From: Rugalucina vietnamica
Taxonomy: Eukaryota > Mollusca > Bivalvia > Lucinida > Lucinidae
NCBI GenBank assembly: GCA_964017185.1
Contig: OZ024869.1
Coordinates: forward strand, 54,338,761 to 54,402,760
Length of the DNA stretch: 64,000 nucleotides
Reading direction: 5' to 3'
Shown piece by piece: positions 10,323 to 20,130 of this stretch (positions are counted from its first letter, which is position 1; every line of letters begins with the position of its first letter). The position numbers and the translations under genes are program-made. A model generated the notes under the pieces. It searched no databases. It was given only the letters and a program-made list of their open reading frames with translations, and was not told the origin of the DNA.

Positions 10323-13114
10323 CGCTGTCCTTTGACAGCTCTTATTTATATAGGGAAAGCTTAGAATTTTTGTAGGCAAACCACTTTATACATTACAATT
10401 TAGTTATTTAGTGTATCAGAGCATTAAGTCTTGCGGCTAAAATAGTAAATGTTCATTGCAAGTCATATCATACTTTTGTCGCTGATAAGATAAGCTTCTT
10501 CAGATTGTGTTTTCAACACTTGCAATTAACTTGAAACTTATCCAGAGCAAATACGTGACTTTTCCTTAGATTTACTAGCACACTTTTGTTCGTTTGTTCT
10601 GACGATTCTTGAATGCTTTAAGAATTTATTTTCATTAATTTCAAAAATGCTTAACTTTAAGGCAGTAGTATACTTGTATATTGGGCAATTTTCGATCTGT
10701 CCGTTCCATTTTAGCCGTTTTCATTGCTATTTATTTTCGATATAAGGCCGTCAAAATGCATCAGTTGGCATTTTCTTCAATGAGTGCAAAATACTGTTTT
10801 ACATGTCTACGCTACCCCAAGGGAAATATGAGCCGCCTCTCTTCGCTTTAAACTTGATAAAGAGTATCACATTTTGCTATTGATTTTCAAGTTCCACAAA
10901 CCGATCCTAAAATATATTAACAAGGAATCGAATATAAAATTTAATATTTTTGCAGATTTGACAAAACTTTTCATTTGTGTCTGTGTTGATGGATGTAAAA
11001 TACGAAGGATATTATATAACACTAGTCACAGAAGAACGTGCCTTGGTGCATGTTGACCATGTTGGAAACAAACAAGCATTGAATAATGATAGAATAATGT
11101 CATCGGTCAATTTTGAAAAAAAAAGAACTTTATGATAGGATGACATTCTAAAATGAATCTCTTCTTGTTAATGCACTAGTCATTTGTAACCACGCCCCCC
11201 CCCCCCCCAACCCCCGAGAGAGGGTGGGAGATAGCCGTGGAAATAAGTGGGGTTTTGATCAAAGTTTTGTCGCGGCAGTTCGGGGGAAATACCCGGTATT
11301 TGCTTTATATAGCCGTGAAATGAAAAGATGGTAGGCTACGGGGGAAAACAGCAGTGTTTTACCAACGAGCAGTCCCCGCAGGCTGGGGCTTTTGGACCAA
11401 AAGTCCCCGCTATTTCACGGTGATGGGGCATGGTGCATAAAAAGACAGACAAATCCACATATTCTAAATGAATAGCTTTGCAATATTTGATAGGGCCACA
11501 AGCGGTTCTCTTTGATTTATTTGTGACAGTGCAGCATCACATTCATGTACTTCGAATTCATCGAATTCAATTACAATATTGTAATGTCCATGACATCATA
11601 GATATACAACCTGTTCATATGCGAAACATGTAGGCCTAAGCAAAAACATAGGTGCATAACCGGTCCACCGTAATTTTTGAGCAAGCATAAAATGTTTTTT
11701 TATGGATTCATTAAGACACATGACACATTTGGCTGTGAGCAGCAAAATAGTTTTAATGAAAACGCAAAAGAAATGCGATACTGAAATTCCAAGCTTAACG
11801 TCATTTCTGACGTGTTCCGTGATGGGGAGGGTGGGCTAAGTAAATTCTTCGCCATCTGCTAATAAGACACTTTTAATTTACCAAACTTTCAGAATCAAGT
11901 TTATCGTCAGCTGAAATTTGAATATGTTGACCTGAACCGTTATCAGTTCACATAATTTTTGATAATCCCTCGTATTCTTTCTCAAGAATGATTGGCGTCA
12001 CGTAATACTGTCAGTCTCTTGCGTGACTTTGAAATTATCAATCAAAATAACCACGTTGCGTGAACCTAATCGCGCGTTAAGGACTTTTGTTTTCTTGTAG
12101 AATCACTTTTATGTCTTCTAGAAGGGAACGATTAATCTATTCGAATATTGGAAACACACAATAAATCTGTATTTCATCCCTCAAGAGCATCCATGGATTT
12201 AGAACTTAAGGGAACAAAATTAGAAAACCTGATATGATCAGCTTAATGTAAACTGTCCTATCGTTTCTACATGTTTCAATAAGATCAGCTAGTATTTGCA
12301 TCTGAATTGGATATCTCATCTTGAGCTTCTTCCCGAAGTTGTTGCTTGTTATGCTTCAAGCTTGGTCAAAAGACACAAATTGGCATGTGGAGTCCCCAAA
12401 AATGTCAGCACCCCAGATACGCTTGACATTATTCGTCACATTTTCTCAATTTTAAGGAATAATTCTTGTTTCACTCAAACTCTGTGTAATGTTTGTATTT
12501 TCCATTGTCTATTTAGTCTATCTACTGATGAACACAAAATGTTTGCTTTATGTTGACGCTAACTGGTCACTTTGCTGAAAAAGAGCTAGTCACGTGGCAC
12601 TTGTTGTTTATATTGTATATGATGCATGATATGTTGATTAAAAGAATCTATGATGGGGTTGAGGCCGAGACAAGGAAATCTCAGGTTTCAGATTATTCAA
12701 GTCTCATCCGAGGAGTCTGCCAAAGCAGCAGACAACAATGACTCCTGTAAACTTCCTGAAATTAACATATCCAAGTTAATTTTTGTCACTGACAGTTGAC
12801 ACCTGGCTTATCATTTCCTTATATGGAAGTACACATGAAGATGTACATTTCTATTGGCTAAATACAGAAATGATTGGCATTTTGAGACAGATGAAATCTA
12901 CTAGTACTGAGACAGAAATATCTCAGACAGGCACACAAAGTGATATGCTTGTCTGATGGGTGAGAAATCATTTTCTTTCACGCCTGATGTCTGGTTAAGT
13001 ATATTGAATTTAATTGTCTCAATATTGATGAGTTTTCTGTTCGTTACGCAATTTAAGTTTATTGGTACAGTTGTACATGTACGGGATTATACGAAGCAGA
13101 TGGTTTAGTAATTA
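10323..13114. other. Large intron segment, no gene seen
   Basis: Contains a C run near 11196 and several short plus-strand frames (10874, 12296, 12550) without splice or family support. Palindromes such as GGACTTTTGGTCCAAAAGTCC-like sequence near 11388 are present. Nothing coding is supported. Confidence 0.4.
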
Positions 13115-13618
13115 AGAAATAGATCAGCTCTAGTAGTGAATTGTTGAGTAATATATCACTGTTTGGAGGTCAGTTGTAAAGCAGAGCAAATCACGAGCGC
13201 GCAGCGCGAGTGATTTATCTGCGTACAACTGACCGACAAACAGTGATATATTTCTCAACAATTCACGCACTAGAGCTGATCTATATTTCGATTCTAACAC
13301 ACAATAAACGGAATAAAATTATTTTAAACCTTCAGTTTCTTTAACTCTTTCACCATTGCACTGAAGAAATCCCGCCAAACGTTTGACTGTACCACAAATG
13401 TTTACATATATTTGTTACGTTTATGACGCGTTGAAATGACGTTACACCGTCTAACGTCAAGGTAACGTGACTTATGGGATAGCTGACGTCATAATTTAAT
13501 CAAAATGGCGTCGAAACGGCGCAAAGTAACGTCACGCTAATCCGCCCAGTGATATATCACTCAATATATCACTGCACTTTACCATTGGCTTCTATAGGCA
13601 GGGTGTGTTAGAATTGAT
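13115..13618. repeat. Foldback repeat upstream of the M2-M3 exon
   Basis: 13115-13287 forms arms of about 70 bp: TAGATCAGCTCTAG through GTCAGTTGTA pair with TACAACTGAC through CTAGAGCTGATCTA around a GCGCGCAGCGC centre. The segment continues with more GTGATATATCACT palindromes to 13618, where GTGTGTTAGAATTGA inverts CTAACACACAA near 13292. It is probably a foldback transposable element. Confidence 0.7.
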
Positions 13619-13724
13619 GTTAACGTTCCCGTGTTATATTGACTCAATCGCATTTTATGACGGGTTTCTACCCTTTGAATTTCAATTGTACTATACAGAT
13701 CCACATTTGTATGTCCTTTTTCAG

Positions 13725-13960
13725 GTATCACCACCGTTTTAACAATGACAACTATCAGTAATGGTGTCCGGTCATCTCTCCCTCGGATTTCCTACGTCAA
13801 GGCAATAGACATCTACCTTGTCATGTGCTTTGTGTTTGTATTTGCTGCTCTGTTGGAGTACGCAGCTGTCAATTATACATATTGGGGAGCACGTGCCAAA
13901 CGGAAAGCGAAGAAGGCCAAGGACTCCAAATCTGACGGTGTATTTGGTAAAAATGAAAAG
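13725..13960 (+). CDS. GABA-A receptor beta-like subunit, M2-M3 exon
   Basis: 236 bp exon with acceptor TGTCCTTTTTCAG and donor GTAAAA. It encodes the rest of M2 ([11 protein letters not shown]), the M2-M3 linker ([16 protein letters not shown]), M3 ([19 protein letters not shown]) and the start of the cytoplasmic loop, which is rich in Lys and Arg. The linker and M3 follow the vertebrate GABRB pattern closely (SLPKIPYVKAIDxYL and FVFVFLALLEYAFVNY, from memory), which is the main reason for calling it beta-type. Leu at 9' and Thr at 6' are kept. It ends in phase 0 and joins IEEETTDC in the next exon. The foldback repeat ends about 105 bp upstream. Confidence 0.96.
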
Positions 13961-14305
13961 GTAAAATGATTGCATACTGATATCTAGTGCATTCTTACAC
14001 CGATGGCAGCCAGAATGAAATTAAAACCGAATCTGTATTCTTTTAAATAATAGATAGCTTAAAATCACCAAACACCAAAATCGAAAACATAAAGGAAGTA
14101 AACAAAATTATAGGAGATATAGGCTGGAAAGCGGATCTTTTTTTTTTCTCTCAGTGTTTTCACTGTAGATTATGTGACGCTTTTCAGAACGAAAGGATAA
14201 CTTCAGACAGAGCTCCCTACCTTGCGTATAAATATACAAGGCATATGTCAAAGTATCAGGTATTTACTTAACTAGTAATCATTATTTTAATTTTTATGAT
14301 TCCAG

Positions 14306-14701
14306 ATTGAAGAAGAGACGACAGATTGTAACGATGTTCGCCTGTCACCTATACCCGTCATCAGAAACACATACCGTCCTGTGTGCAATTTTGAAATGGA
14401 GGACGGACTGAACTCTCAACCAGTTATTCGTATGGAACCAGTACTACCTAGAACTTGTGTTGCTAGGGGATACGTCCCCAATAGTGTGCTCAAAAGAAGA
14501 AATGTTAATAATGTACAAAGACGTAAAATACTATCAACTGTGAAACAAAAGGCGAAAAACCTAAAACCGAAATTACCAACAGTCAGTGATGTTAATGTGA
14601 TAGATAAATATGCAAGGTTGTTATTTCCTCTTTTATTTGTTGTGTTTAATATTTCATATTGGGGTTATTATCTTGTTAAGCAGTACCAGAATAATAGATA
14701 G
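14306..14701 (+). CDS. GABA-A receptor beta-like subunit, loop and M4, terminal exon
   Basis: Terminal exon of 396 bp with acceptor TTTTTATGATTCCAG, ending at TAG 14699-14701. It encodes the M3-M4 cytoplasmic loop (about 90 residues, poorly conserved), then VSDVNVIDKYARLLFPLLF and the M4 helix (FVVFNISYWGYYLV), with a short tail QYQNNR. VSDVNxIDKxxR followed by FFP and FNxxYWxYY is the usual C-terminal signature of GABA and glycine receptor subunits. The loop is short compared with vertebrate beta subunits. No convincing poly(A) signal was found close by; AATAAA-like strings occur near 15203 and 15767. Confidence 0.95.
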   Translation: MEEETTDCNDVRLSPIPVIRNTYRPVCNFEMEDGLNSQPVIRMEPVLPRTCVARGYVPNSVLKRRNVNNVQRRKILSTVKQKAKNLKPKLPTVSDVNVIDKYARLLFPLLFVVFNISYWGYYLVKQYQNNR

Positions 14702-14871
14702 CATTTTAGTTGAACATAGTTAAATACAGGTGATCGTGAAGCATTTTGTTATTTGCCGTTTTGTAGGTGTTTTCTGTTTTCACTGATGTTGCCATACATG
14801 ACAGAAAGAGCGCCTTTGTTAGGTGCTAAATAACATCGGTCTATCTTTTTTAAACTATAGTCCAATTCGCA

Positions 14872-15581
14872 TGCACCAAAATACACACGTGTAAATATAT
14901 TCCGGTGTGCAAATTTTACTTGGGGAAATCAAATAGCGCATGTGAACGCAAATACACACTGAGTAAATTTACACTGTATGAGTAACTTTACTCCTGGGTC
15001 TGACCAGATGCAAATTTTATTTTTACAAATACACACGTGTAAAATTTACTATTACGTCCCATGCGCACGCAAAGTAAAATTTACTCATGAGTTTTTTTTT
15101 TTTTATTTCAAGTCAATATCTGCTTTTAGATAATGAATTTTCACATTTTTTGTTCTTAACTGATTATATGACAGTTGCTGAAACTGCTGATATTGTTGCA
15201 AAATAAAACTCCATTGCCATTCAACACATTTTAGATCATACGGAGTACAGACAGCCACACTATTTCTTTCATCATTCTTGGTGAGGATTCTTGGGGCATT
15301 TGATCAGTAATCCCTTGTCTATGGATGATAATAGGGAATATATAACTGCTAAGGTTAAGCTTGGCCATTACATGATTCCTCTGCTGCCAGAGTCCTACAA
15401 TAACACCTTGAAGCAGCCTCTTTTTGTTTTGCAAATACAGAAAACTTAATGAACAGGTGATTTATCTACATACAAAAGTACTCCTGGTGATAAAACCCAT
15501 ACGAACGCATTTTTTACTCACAGGCTGATTTGCACACCGGAGTATATTTACACGCATGTATTTTTTGCGCATGCGCATTGG
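14872..15581. mobile_element. TIR DNA element, about 710 bp
   Basis: The left end CCAATTCGCATGCACC, then ACACGTGTAAATATATTCCG and GTGTGCAAA, is inverted at the right end as TTTGCACACCGGAGTATAT through GCATGCGCATTGG, giving TIRs of about 60 bp with some mismatches. Copies of ACACGTGTAAA and GTAAATTTAC recur inside. No transposase frame is present. Confidence 0.8.
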
Positions 15582-15922
15582 TCTTATGACTATGGCAAAT
15601 AGCAATACAATGCAATATCGCAACATCAATGCCAGTGGGTCTAACTTGATACCACCGAAGTCAAATGACCTAAAATGAAATGCTTTGCTTTCTCAACACA
15701 TTTAAGAACATTGAAATCCATAATTTAATCAGAAGAAAATATAGACCATTGTTTTCTATCATTTGCAATAAACTATTCTATGTTTGACATTTCATTTAAT
15801 GATTTATCAAAAATGATTTATCTAGACCCTTTACATCAACACGTTGATTGTATTTTGAAAATTGTGTTCATACTTGTAACTTCGGCGTCACAAAGTTATG
15901 GAACGTTCTGGGCAAGAACATA

Positions 15923-16157
15923 TGAGCCACATCATAAAAAAACAACAATGTGGTTTCCGGACAGGTCTGACACAAACAGAGCTGTACAAGCACAGAAGAT
16001 GGTTAGAGACTGGAAATTTTAGATTTAGAAAGTAGAGGAATTGTACTATCCGTGTAGCGAAAACAAAGGCGCTGATTACCTTTGCAGTTACTTCGAAGGT
16101 AATCTGTGCCTTTGTTTTCATATATGTAAAAGTCTAATATTCTCATGACACGGCTCA
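15923..16157 (+). mobile_element. MITE family M1, copy 5
   Basis: 235 bp copy. The central palindrome differs from the family sequence in both arms in a matched way: GATTACCTT on the left and AAGGTAATC on the right instead of GATCAGCTT and AAGCTGATC. Confidence 0.85.
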
Positions 16158-17248
16158 GATTTTCCCTGCAAACGAGACAAAAAGGGATATTGCAATTTAA
16201 TTATGTGTGGTACAGTTGTCGTCTCAACGACTGGACGGAGAACCTAAAATTCAGATTATGACACTATAAGCAAGTTACAAATGGGAATGTGTGATGAGAT
16301 TCACGTTAAAACATACGAAGACGCAAGCTGGCTATATGATTATCTTTGGCACAAGTGTGACATGTATGTACTAATAGAAACACGTCAAAGAGAAAAAGAC
16401 GTGCTAATCGCGTCGTTAAAGTATTTTCGTAACTTATATTATCTGACCAAATCGGATTGAAACTGCGCTCTGCAAACAAAGCTGATGTTTAATCATTGCT
16501 TGAAATTCTGGATTCAAGGAAGTTGAGGCGTGTGCTATCTACGAGTATAATGAAAACCTTGGCTAATTTTAAAAGCTGCATTTAATATAATTCTGTCTTG
16601 TTTGTATTTTGAATTAAAACAAAAATAATAAATTATTAATGAGAATATAGGTTTGGTTTTATTTATGTACTACCCAATAAATAATTCGTTACGAAAGATG
16701 TGGTTCGAGAAGTAAATTGGTTCTATCTTGAAGTTTGTAAGACAGGGTATCATGTCAATCCATAGACACATCAAACAAAACAAAGAAAAAAAAAAAACAG
16801 CTAAAAACAGACAAGAACTGGTTTGTACCAGTTAATCAAAACAAAGACACATGCTTCAATTATTTTGTAGAAATAGACAAATGCGAAAAACAAACATAAT
16901 TGGCAAATGTTCACACAAAGAGGAATAATCAAAGACATTCAAAGTGTGTTGGTTATGAAGGAGTCGTGGGTTATACATTTGTGGTTAAAAGCAAAGCGTT
17001 GCTGAAATGTATATGTATTTTTACTGTGACAAATTTTGTTTCATTCCGACATCTGCTTATTGTAAGTAAGTACGAGTAAGTAAATACTTTAAAGAGGGTA
17101 AGCCAAATGGTGTGGCACCAATCTTCCTTGGGGCCCTCAAAACACAATACATACAATCAACAAACATACAATAATGTCATGGATACATCCCGGGATACAT
17201 AGTAATGAAGCATAAAATAATCAACAAAACATCAATATATCAATGTGG

Positions 17249-17254
<6 letters not shown>
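16158..17254. other. Intergenic, nothing recognised
   Basis: No supported gene or repeat. It lies downstream of the GABA receptor terminal exon and may include 3' UTR near its left end. Confidence 0.35.
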
Positions 17255-17297
<43 letters not shown>

Positions 17298-17340
17298 TAG
17301 ACAGAAGCCGAGAGAGAGAGAGCGAGATAGAGAGAGAGTT
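17253..17340. repeat. Compound microsatellite (GA)n, (GACA)n
   Basis: A GA run is followed by ACAG repeats and more GAGAGA. Low-complexity sequence only. Confidence 0.9.
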
Positions 17341-17412
17341 GTACCATTTATGGCAGCGGATGTAGCTCGTTAATTTCTTATCTTCTTTTCGGCGATCTTG
17401 TTAATTTTCTCT

Positions 17413-17690
17413 GAATTGGCAGGCAATGATCAGGAAACGGCGCAATCAAAAAGAAATTCCCATTCCAAAAACCGAGATGGGAAAAAACTATATTGACTAA
17501 GAAAACAAATCGTAAGCCGAGTGAGCAGCTCTTTCCCAATAGGCGGCCACACAGTTACCTGAACTTAGCTAAAAATATGAAAACGTACATAAGGTGCAAA
17601 CAGCACAAAAACTCAATGCCAAAACACAAAACAATAATAACCACATGTCGCCTTGGAACGATCAGTAATATAAAATTACTGGAGGCGGAG
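17413..17690 (+). repeat. Dispersed repeat R1, copy 2, interrupted
   Basis: Reads GGCAATGATCAGGAAA, CGTAAGCCGAGTGAGCAGCT, CAATAGGCGGCCAC and CTTGGAACGATCAGTAATAT as in the 42700 copy. It is cut at ATTACTGG by the 17700-18996 DNA element and appears to resume at 19018 with CGGGCTTAAACCGGTTT, which follows ACTGG directly in the intact copy near 7920. Confidence 0.8.
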
Positions 17691-17699
17691 GGGGGCCGG

Positions 17700-18996
17700 G
17701 GGGGGGCACTCCCTGGTAAGCAGGGTACCGATGCGTGATCAAAAAAACGATGAGAAAGGGTGTTTTTTTTTTTCAAGAAGGGCAGTGCGCAACGCTGACA
17801 TCATTTAGGGTAGGCAAAATGTCGTTTTTGTGGAAAAAGGGTATGTTTTTTACAATTCTGCTAAAACGCTTTGAAAAGGGGTGGACCGAGGCGTCCTTGG
17901 TCGATATGTTTTGGGCCGAAATGACTAAAATGTCTAAAACCTAAGGGATAAGATATGATTTTCCTTTTCTGTTCAACAATGTGTGTTGCTTCAATAGAAA
18001 TTATTGTTTCTGCTAATTGAGTAGTTCATACAAATAAAAATGGTTTGTATTAAATCTTGTCTTTTGTACCCTGCTCTCCATAATGCTTGCTATATGTAAG
18101 TGCTTGGTATTTATCTACTATATCAAGATTTATTTCAAGTATGTATAGAAGCCTAGTGGTGTAGTGGGAAAGCTGCTTGCCTTGTAAACCAGGGGTCGAT
18201 TCCAGGCTTCTCCAGTTTTTCGTACAAGACTTAAACTAATTTCCTATCGCCATATTACCTTAGCTGTTTAGTGGGACAAAACACAAAATTAACCAACCAA
18301 CCATTATTTCATATATATTTGTGTCAATTTTCTGTGTACATTTGAACAAATTCAGATGCTGAGGGCAAAGCTTGAAAGCCCTGAAACAATTTAAACCCCC
18401 AATACTTTATTACTGACAGTTCCAAGGCGATACTTCCTCTGTGGTTAGTCTGTTTCTCGTTTCAGTGATGACAATTTCTTTTGTATGTGCATTTTAAGGT
18501 TTACCATCTTTTCTTATTGTACCTGTATGTTGCCTATTTGTAACTTTAGCTATTTCATGTGTTGATTGCATGACCAAATGTGATCAAATGTTTGTTTATG
18601 ATCATATCAGTTCCACATTTTTAAGCATTTTAACCCAACAGAGCCAAAGTCTCAAAGGTGATCTTATAGGATAGGCAGGTACCTGGCATCCATCTTCCGT
18701 TACTGTAGTCTGTCTATATTTTAAAATTACTTCTCTGAAGCCATCAGGCAGATTGTTTGCATATTACACATATAGCATCTTCACGTGGTTATAAAAGAAT
18801 TATTGCATTCCAGTGTTTTAGTTGACTACAGTGGAAAGGTGTACTTTTTGACGGGACACAGTGGAAAGGGTCACATTTTAAAGCAAACACAGTGAAAAGG
18901 GGGGTCAAATTTTAAATGTCGATCACACTGTTTAGGGTATGTTCAACAATCCTTTGATCACGCATCGGTACACTGCTTACCAGGGAGTGCCCCCCC
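17700..18996. mobile_element. Non-autonomous DNA element with 44 bp TIRs
   Basis: The left end contains CACTCCCTGGTAAGCAG and CCGATGCGTGATCAAA. The right end (18953-18996) is its inverse with one mismatch in 44 positions. G runs and C runs at the outer edges blur the exact boundaries. The inside has no transposase; frames near 17735-17944 are low-complexity phenylalanine and lysine reads of T and A runs. It carries a SINE (18148-18302) and an inverted R1 fragment (about 18380-18475), and is itself inserted in an R1 copy. Confidence 0.85.
18148..18302 (+). mobile_element. tRNA-derived SINE
   Basis: The head reads like a decayed tRNA: GCCTAGTGGTGTAGTGG as a possible box A region, CTTGTAAACCAGGGGTCG covering an anticodon arm like that of tRNA-Thr(UGU), and GATTCCAGGCTTC as a damaged T arm and box B. 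A body with TTAGCTGTTTAGTGGGAC follows, and the 3' end is an AACC repeat (AACCAACCAACC). This is the usual layout of bivalve SINEs. Similar tail sequence, inverted, occurs near 60445-60500. Confidence 0.75.
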
Positions 18997-19048
18997 GGGG
19001 GGGGGGGGGGGGGGGGCGGGCTTAAACCGGTTTCACAGGATCCTAACC

Positions 19049-19118
19049 GCCAATTTGAGTAAGATGGTGTCTGTATCCTTCACTTTACGGATACAGGCAC
19101 CATCTTACTCAAATTGGC
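19049..19118. repeat. Long perfect hairpin
   Basis: Arms of about 30 nt (GCCAATTTGAGTAAGATGGT against ACCATCTTACTCAAATTGGC, with one internal mismatch further in) surround a loop of about 10 nt. It lies just right of the reassembled R1 copy. Confidence 0.8.
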
Positions 19119-19902
19119 AGTTCTTAAAACTTACATTTGTAGCGGTGTGTTTACCAAAGTGACGCCTCAGAAGACCGATAATCTTACAGGTTAGCGGTCA
19201 CGCGATTCGCTTAATCTCTAGTTACACGATTTTACGTAATATAGTGCTTTAGTTTCTCAGCTTTTACGGATCTAATATTTGACAAACATCTCCTAGGGAT
19301 ATTAGCCTCAAAGAATCATATTTTTTATATATTGTTTTTCGAAATTTCTTCAATTTTCCAAATTTCTTATATAGCCATTTTTACTGTAGTCTAATGTTTC
19401 TAGTTTGTAGCGGTGTGTTTATTTTCATGGAGTTATATAAAGTTTTACCATGTTAGAGCAGAATGTAGAATTTTTAGATTGCTCTATTTTTTCTGTTTAA
19501 CTGCCAATTATAGGCATATGTAGATATCACAATCTAAATATGTAGTATTTAGTACGCCTCTGAAGAAGCCGAAAGGCGGAAGCGCGCTCAGGCACAAATA
19601 AAATTTTGCACTGTTGATGATAAAATCTTCACATATACTTACCGCATATCATTTAAGCATCCATTTTGGATCCAATTTTGGATCCAGTGCTACCGGCAGG
19701 GTTTGATTATTATCATAACAATATTCCAAAAACAAAAATAATAGCTAAGTTCGAAGTTTATGATACCGATAGTTCTGCTGGAGAAGTTTGGCTGTTAAAC
19801 ATTTATAACGCCTTGAAGTCCATTTTAATACTTATTATTACAAATACCCATGTCACAGGATATTTACAACCATATATTAATGAACAAAGAAAGTCATGTA
19901 TT
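19119..19902 (-). repeat. Retroelement debris with RT-fragment homology
   Basis: 19747-19823 matches 8569-8641 (shared TTCGAAGTTTATGATACCGA and GTTAAACATTTAT), so it is another minus-strand fragment of the RT-bearing family at 8241. TTTGTAGCGGTGTGTTTA occurs twice (about 19136 and 19405). Near 19560 is a hammerhead-like CTGAAGA plus hairpin. The LTR element inserted into this debris at 19903. Confidence 0.6.
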
Positions 19903-20098
19903 TGTAACATACGGTATCTCGTGCCACCACTCGCTTCGCCGTCGTGTGAAAACAAGTGCAACCAGGGAGAGCCTCGTTCTGGAGTGACCGGAGAGCGTGA
20001 CTGAGATTGGGCCCAACACGGAAATCCAGAATTCACATCCTCTAACAACGATTCTACACCCACGGGAGTAGCAGACGGCAAGGTTGCGAGTTGTTACA
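19903..20098 (+). repeat. 5' LTR, 196 bp
   Basis: TGTAACA...TGTTACA, with terminal 7 bp inverted repeats. It has no ATG on the plus strand and no difference from the 3' LTR that I could see. Confidence 0.95.
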
Positions 20099-20099
20099 T

Positions 20100-20116
20100 T
20101 GGTGGCAGTGGTGGGA
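20100..20116 (+). promoter_or_regulatory. Primer-binding site (probably tRNA-Leu)
   Basis: TGGTGGCAGTGGTGGGA starts one base after the LTR. Its complement ends in CCA and resembles the 3' end of animal tRNA-Leu (CCCACCGCTGCCACCA, from memory, one mismatch). Confidence 0.7.
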
Positions 20117-20130
20117 TTGGCTGTCATACA

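Noticed and set aside
14872-15581. ACACGTGTAAA repeats as an E-box regulatory cluster
   Set aside because: They are parts of the TIRs and subterminal repeats of a DNA element, so regulatory meaning cannot be inferred from the sequence alone.
17735-17944. 69-codon frame at the left of the 17700 DNA element
   Set aside because: Low-complexity T and A runs; no transposase catalytic motif.
18148-18214. Functional tRNA-Thr gene
   Set aside because: The T arm and acceptor stem do not pair properly and a SINE body with an AACC tail follows, so it is a SINE head.
19666-20004. 112-codon plus-strand frame before the SGNH ORF
   Set aside because: It spans retroelement debris and the start of the 5' LTR; no motif, and the insertion boundary at 19903 falls in the middle of it.
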